In this document: positions 4,887 through 8,354 of the stretch, piece by piece
How the letters are laid out: every line of letters begins with the position of its first letter
How positions within the stretch are numbered: position 1 is the first letter of the stretch
Assembly (NCBI GenBank): GCA_015661045.1
Contig: JACVQG010000157.1
Coordinates: 1 to 8,354 of the forward strand
Direction: 5' to 3'
Origin: Dehalococcoidia bacterium
Lineage (GTDB): Bacteria > Chloroflexota > Dehalococcoidia > JACVQG01
DNA: 8,354 bases
Made by a program: the position numbers and the translations under genes
The notes under the pieces: model-generated
Seen by the model: only the letters and a program-made list of their open reading frames with translations
Database searches by the model: none
Told to the model about the DNA's origin: nothing

Positions 4887-7676
4887 ATGAGTTGTCTAGG
4901 GAAAATTAGCCTTCTTATGGTTGTGCTGCTGCTTGGTTGCACCCTTCCTCAGCCTGTGTCACTAACCCCTCCAGCCGTGGAACCTTCACCTGTTTTCACT
5001 CCACTAACTGCTCCAACCCTTGCAAATACATCTATACCATCTCCTGCTCCTCTGCCTTCTCCTATATTTATTCCCGTTCCTACACCTGCGCCGACGCCAG
5101 AACCAAAACGTGCGCCCGCGTTTACACCAGCACCTGAAATTACTCTTAAACCTTTCAATACGCCGACTGCTACATCTCCTTTAGCGTCCCCACCAATACC
5201 GCCTCCAGATGTGCCGTGGACGCTGGTGAAGGGCGGGGAAAATCTTATCAATAACGCGGGATGGCAATATACCGAAACTTTATTGAGTGTTGCTAGTGGG
5301 AAGATAGTGGTGGAGCCGGGAGACTTTCACAGGACGGCTTACAATGAGGAGACGCTGCTAAAAGTCCGGTTTGCGTGGGGTGTTACGGCAACTATGGACA
5401 ATTCCACAAGGGATGGGGGTGGTATCGTCCTGGCTGGCGCCTTAGCTTATAAGGAATACTGGCAGGGCCTCAAAAGTATAGAAGTCAGACCAACCTCCAG
5501 CGGCGTCAGTGTAGTTATGCGCACTGGCGATAGTCCCAAGCTTTTCTATTCACGCACCTTTCCAGTTAAAGGTTTGGCGAATCCTGTCCAGATTGAGGTC
5601 AGGAAGATCGGCAATCAGTTTAATATACGGGTCAATGGCTCCCCCGTAGCATGGGTAGATGACCCCGGTCTCTTTGAAAACGGAGACCTCTTTCTGGGGG
5701 TAATAACTGCACCCAAGAATAGATTGACCATCGAAAGCTTATCGATCAGTACTCCAACTGGCCAGGAGGATAACGTCCATATCGACTGGCCAGTTTTTAC
5801 GGGCGTTATCAGTCCCTCGCCCAGCCGTACTGCATTGCTGGATAGGCCTTCCAGTCTGGTATTGCCAACCGAGCAAACCGTATTAAAGAATCTTCGGTCT
5901 GGTCACCCCCGTCTTATGTTGCTTGATGAAGACGTTGACCGTCTTCGCGCCTATATTAATGCCGACCCGGTTATGCGCTCGTATTTAAGACGGATGAAAC
6001 GCTCCGCCATCGGTATGCTAGAGGACCCGCCCGTAAAACGGGAGCTAGATATTCGAGAAATTTTGTTAGACACCAGCCGGAAGGTTTTAGACCGTGTATA
6101 TACATTAGCGCTGCTCTATCGTTTGGAGGGTGACTCCAGGTGGGCGGAACGTGCAACCACAGAGATGCTGGCTGTGGCCAGGTTTAAAGATTGGCACCCG
6201 GCCCATTTTCTGGATGTGGCTGAGATGAGCTATGCTATGGCTATTGGCTATGATTGGCTTTATGATACGCTCTCGCCCCAGGACCGGGAAGAGATTCGGC
6301 AAGCTATTGTTGAAAAAGGTCTCAGGCCAGCCCTGCGGGCCTACCAGACAAAAGAGTGGTGGACACAGGCGGAGCATAACTGGAACATTGTCTGTAATGG
6401 AGGGATTATCATAGCGGCCCTATCTGTGGCAGATAGTGAACCAGAGTTGAGCCAGCAAGTTTTAACCCGGGCGCTCTCTAATTTACCCTATGCACTTGTT
6501 ACGTACGCCTCGGATGGGGCCTGGCCGGAGGGGCCAGGCTACTGGAGCTATGCCACCCAGTATCTTGTGGCCACTCTTTCGGCGCTGGAAGGCTCCCTGG
6601 GGACGGATTTCGGGTTGGGGTCGCTACCGGGCATATCCGATACAGGGCTATTCCGGATGAACAGTATCGGGCCGACAGGGCTTTCATTCAGCTTCGCTGA
6701 TTCCAGTGTGAATGATAGCTGGGTAGGAGACGAATCATTGCTGTTCTGGCTGAGCCAGCGCTATGGTCAGCCAGTTTTGTCCTGGGCTGGACGAGAGGCG
6801 GCTGTCAGGGACTTTGGACACGTTGGTGGCCACGCAGCATCTCTACCGGGAGGAATTGTCTGGTACGATTCCATCGGGACTATTAACGATGTTACAAATA
6901 GACCCCTTGATATATTCTATAAAGACAAATTTATCGCGTTCATGCGTTCATCCTGGCTGGACAAAAACGCCCTGTTCGTTGGATTCAAAGGCGGCGATAA
7001 CAGGGTCAATCATGCTCATCTGGACCTGGGGACTTTTGTGTTTGATGCGCTGGGGCAGCGCTGGGCAATAGACCTGGGTTCAGATAACTATGCCTTGCCC
7101 GATTATTTCGGGAAGCAGCGGTGGACTTACTATAGATTGCGGACTGAAGGCCACAATACACTGCTCATTGATGGGCAAAATCAGGATACGAAAGCCGTGG
7201 CCCCGTTCGTCACCACCACTTCTTTGAAGGATGGTGGGTTTGCCATCGTTGACCTTTCCGGAGCCTATGCTCCATCTGGCGGGAAGCGGATCAGGAGGGG
7301 CATAGCCCTGGTGGATGGCCGTTCACGAGTTATTGTGGAGGATGAGGTGGAAGCCACACACCCTGTGGAGGTGGTATGGTCCATGCACTCTAGGGCAAAG
7401 ATAGAGCTTCAGGGGAAGCGAGCTATAATGACCCAGGGAGGAGCAAGTTTACAGGTACAACTGCTCTCTCCTGACGGTGCATATTTCGCCGTGGAACCAG
7501 TCAACCTAGCGCCACCTCAAATATCTTCGACGGGTGTAAGCAAGCTCCTTGTCCGTTTGCCTCAGAAAACTACTAACGTGCGGATCACAGTCTTGCTTAC
7601 ACCAGGCACAAAGGCAGAACCTGTATCAGTTGCATCATTAGATGACTGGGTAGTTTCTGGGCCGTTAAAACGTTAA
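4887..7676 (+). CDS. Secreted lipoprotein with beta-sandwich domain and heparinase II/III-like polysaccharide-lyase module
   Basis: 929 residues from ATG 4887 (GGAAAGG 8 bases upstream; an in-frame TTG at 4854 has no comparable site). Residues 1-18 are a lipoprotein signal ending in LLLGC (Cys18). Residues 19-108 are a Pro/Thr/Ser/Ala-rich, probably extended linker that lifts the protein off the membrane. Residues about 110-290 look like a concanavalin/jelly-roll beta-sandwich, perhaps carbohydrate-binding. From about 340 comes an alpha-helical toroid (SGHPRLML, then EHNWNIVCNGG with His497 and GYWSYATQY with Tyr552 and Tyr555). It is followed by the beta-sheet domain with VNHAHLDLGTF (His709, His711) and EGHNTLLIDG (His756). 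These fit heparinase II/III-family lyases, which cleave uronic-acid polysaccharides by beta-elimination using Tyr and His. It starts 39 bases after the dehydratase gene. Substrate unknown. Confidence 0.88.
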   Translation: MSCLGKISLLMVVLLLGCTLPQPVSLTPPAVEPSPVFTPLTAPTLANTSIPSPAPLPSPIFIPVPTPAPTPEPKRAPAFTPAPEITLKPFNTPTATSPLASPPIPPPDVPWTLVKGGENLINNAGWQYTETLLSVASGKIVVEPGDFHRTAYNEETLLKVRFAWGVTATMDNSTRDGGGIVLAGALAYKEYWQGLKSIEVRPTSSGVSVVMRTGDSPKLFYSRTFPVKGLANPVQIEVRKIGNQFNIRVNGSPVAWVDDPGLFENGDLFLGVITAPKNRLTIESLSISTPTGQEDNVHIDWPVFTGVISPSPSRTALLDRPSSLVLPTEQTVLKNLRSGHPRLMLLDEDVDRLRAYINADPVMRSYLRRMKRSAIGMLEDPPVKRELDIREILLDTSRKVLDRVYTLALLYRLEGDSRWAERATTEMLAVARFKDWHPAHFLDVAEMSYAMAIGYDWLYDTLSPQDREEIRQAIVEKGLRPALRAYQTKEWWTQAEHNWNIVCNGGIIIAALSVADSEPELSQQVLTRALSNLPYALVTYASDGAWPEGPGYWSYATQYLVATLSALEGSLGTDFGLGSLPGISDTGLFRMNSIGPTGLSFSFADSSVNDSWVGDESLLFWLSQRYGQPVLSWAGREAAVRDFGHVGGHAASLPGGIVWYDSIGTINDVTNRPLDIFYKDKFIAFMRSSWLDKNALFVGFKGGDNRVNHAHLDLGTFVFDALGQRWAIDLGSDNYALPDYFGKQRWTYYRLRTEGHNTLLIDGQNQDTKAVAPFVTTTSLKDGGFAIVDLSGAYAPSGGKRIRRGIALVDGRSRVIVEDEVEATHPVEVVWSMHSRAKIELQGKRAIMTQGGASLQVQLLSPDGAYFAVEPVNLAPPQISSTGVSKLLVRLPQKTTNVRITVLLTPGTKAEPVSVASLDDWVVSGPLKR

Positions 7677-7830
7677 GGCCAATGTCTAATTACATAAATA
7701 TAAAATATACCCGGATGAGATAGGTTAATACGCAGTTAAAATAGAAATATTATCTGGTTGTTTGTGCCACCAAGTAGCAGAACAATTACAGTGATATCAG
7801 GCCATTGTATATGGCAAGAGGAGCAGGTGG
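7677..7830. other. Short AT-rich intergenic gap
   Basis: Between the lyase stop and the next gene I see no terminator hairpin with a T-run and no strong promoter. A weak TTACAG (7786-7791) with TATATG (7808-7813) would start transcription on top of the ribosome site and is unconvincing. AGGAG at 7819-7823 is the ribosome site of the next gene. Read-through from the lyase gene is possible. Confidence 0.4.
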
Positions 7831-8354
7831 ATGTCCTACCCCACCCGGCCGCTGGAATGTTTTGCCTTATCCAAGGAGCTTCGGGCCAGACATTACCGCA
7901 ATATAATGACAGCCCGCGAGCAGGGGAAGTTGCTCATCTGTGGCGGTGTTGTAGGCCCGTGGGAGCTTCTGGAAGGGTTTGGCCCAATCGAGTTCTTCGA
8001 GGGAGAACCCTACGGGGCGGCTATAGCCGCTGAGCCGGAGCTAGCTGCTGCCGCTAACGAGGCTACCGATGCCCGTGGCTATGGTAGGGATGTCTGCCCT
8101 TATGCCCGCTCCTACTGGGGATCCATGTTCCTCAACCGCACCCCTTGGGGTGAGTTTCCACAGCCCCATTTTGCAGTTCAGTATCACCACAGCCACTGCG
8201 GCACTAACGACAAATGGTTTCGAGTCGTAAGCGAATACTACAATGTGCCTTACTATGTCATAGACTACCCCCGGCTGCGTCCTGCCGATGGGCACCTGAC
8301 GCCGATGCAGGTCAAGCGCTACACTGAATATCTGATAGTGCAGTACCAGAGCTT
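7831..8354 (+). CDS. Second 2-hydroxyacyl-CoA dehydratase / benzoyl-CoA reductase-type subunit (N-terminal part, runs off the right edge)
   Basis: ATG 7831 has AGGAG 7 bases upstream, and the frame stays open for 174 codons to the window edge. Landmarks are RNIMTAREQGKLLICGG (24-40), PWELLEGFGPIEFFEGEPYG (about 43-62), EATDARGYGRDVCPYARSYWG with Cys89, and FAVQYHHSHCGTNDKWF with Cys123. GEPYG, the GY-x-x-DVC-x-YAR block and the second cysteine are typical of HgdB/BcrC-type subunits, where cysteines bind the catalytic [4Fe-4S] cluster. It belongs to a different branch from the interrupted subunit at 3749-4847. In characterised enzymes two such subunits form a heterodimer from adjacent genes, so these two may be partners, here separated by the lyase gene. 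Substrate (2-hydroxyacyl-CoA or aromatic acyl-CoA) cannot be read. Confidence 0.87.
   Translation, partial: MSYPTRPLECFALSKELRARHYRNIMTAREQGKLLICGGVVGPWELLEGFGPIEFFEGEPYGAAIAAEPELAAAANEATDARGYGRDVCPYARSYWGSMFLNRTPWGEFPQPHFAVQYHHSHCGTNDKWFRVVSEYYNVPYYVIDYPRLRPADGHLTPMQVKRYTEYLIVQYQS

Noticed and set aside
4949..5251. Gly/Ala/Val-rich 100-codon minus-strand frame
   Set aside because: It is the antisense of the Pro/Thr-rich linker of the lyase lipoprotein; low-complexity shadow.
7758..8033. 91-codon plus-strand frame overlapping the second dehydratase subunit
   Set aside because: Shadow of the real frame starting at 7831, which has a good ribosome site and clear family motifs.

Overview
The window looks like a piece of an anaerobic, probably uncultured bacterial chromosome. 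A Dehalococcoidia-type Chloroflexota is my best guess. That guess rests on gene style: benzoyl-CoA-reductase/2-hydroxyacyl-CoA-dehydratase-type subunits, an acyl-CoA mutase with a VOC partner, and lipoproteins with long Pro/Thr/Ala linkers. No rRNA or marker gene fixes the taxonomy.

Layout. Minus strand, 1-713: an operon of a VOC (glyoxalase-fold, methylmalonyl-CoA-epimerase-like) protein followed 17 bases later by the start of a B12-dependent acyl-CoA mutase large subunit that runs off the left edge; a plausible promoter lies at about 745-773. From 714 to about 1270 there is no intact gene. Instead there are nested palindromic elements (888-942 and 958-1110) and two identical 87-bp tandem copies (1095-1268). 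These abut the C-terminal stump of a 4Fe-4S protein (1270-1404, plus). Facing it on the minus strand is a lipoprotein ABC-transporter substrate-binding protein (1465-2490), whose genuine C-terminus is still readable out of frame down to 1407. From 2491 to 2860 I see only small inverted repeats. A vapBC toxin-antitoxin module follows (2929-3581): the toxin is intact, but the antitoxin frame is broken by one base.

From 3700 onwards everything is on the plus strand. A strong promoter with a dyad on its -10 precedes a 2-hydroxyacyl-CoA dehydratase/benzoyl-CoA reductase-type subunit. That gene is split by a deletion-frameshift at a perfect 16-bp palindrome and carries an in-frame palindromic insert. 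Next comes a 929-residue secreted lipoprotein with a beta-sandwich domain and a heparinase II/III-like polysaccharide-lyase module. Last is the start of a second dehydratase/BCR-type subunit that leaves the right edge.

How the genes fit together. The mutase/VOC pair and the two dehydratase-type subunits all point to CoA-thioester metabolism in an anaerobe. The lipoproteins add solute binding and polysaccharide degradation at the cell surface. The two dehydratase-type subunits, which in characterised systems are encoded side by side, are separated here by the lyase gene. The most striking feature is damage: four genes between 1270 and 4850 are broken or truncated, next to repeats or palindromes. 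This is either real local decay driven by small repeats or a low-quality assembly; read mapping would decide. I did not find a clear new defence or mobile system.
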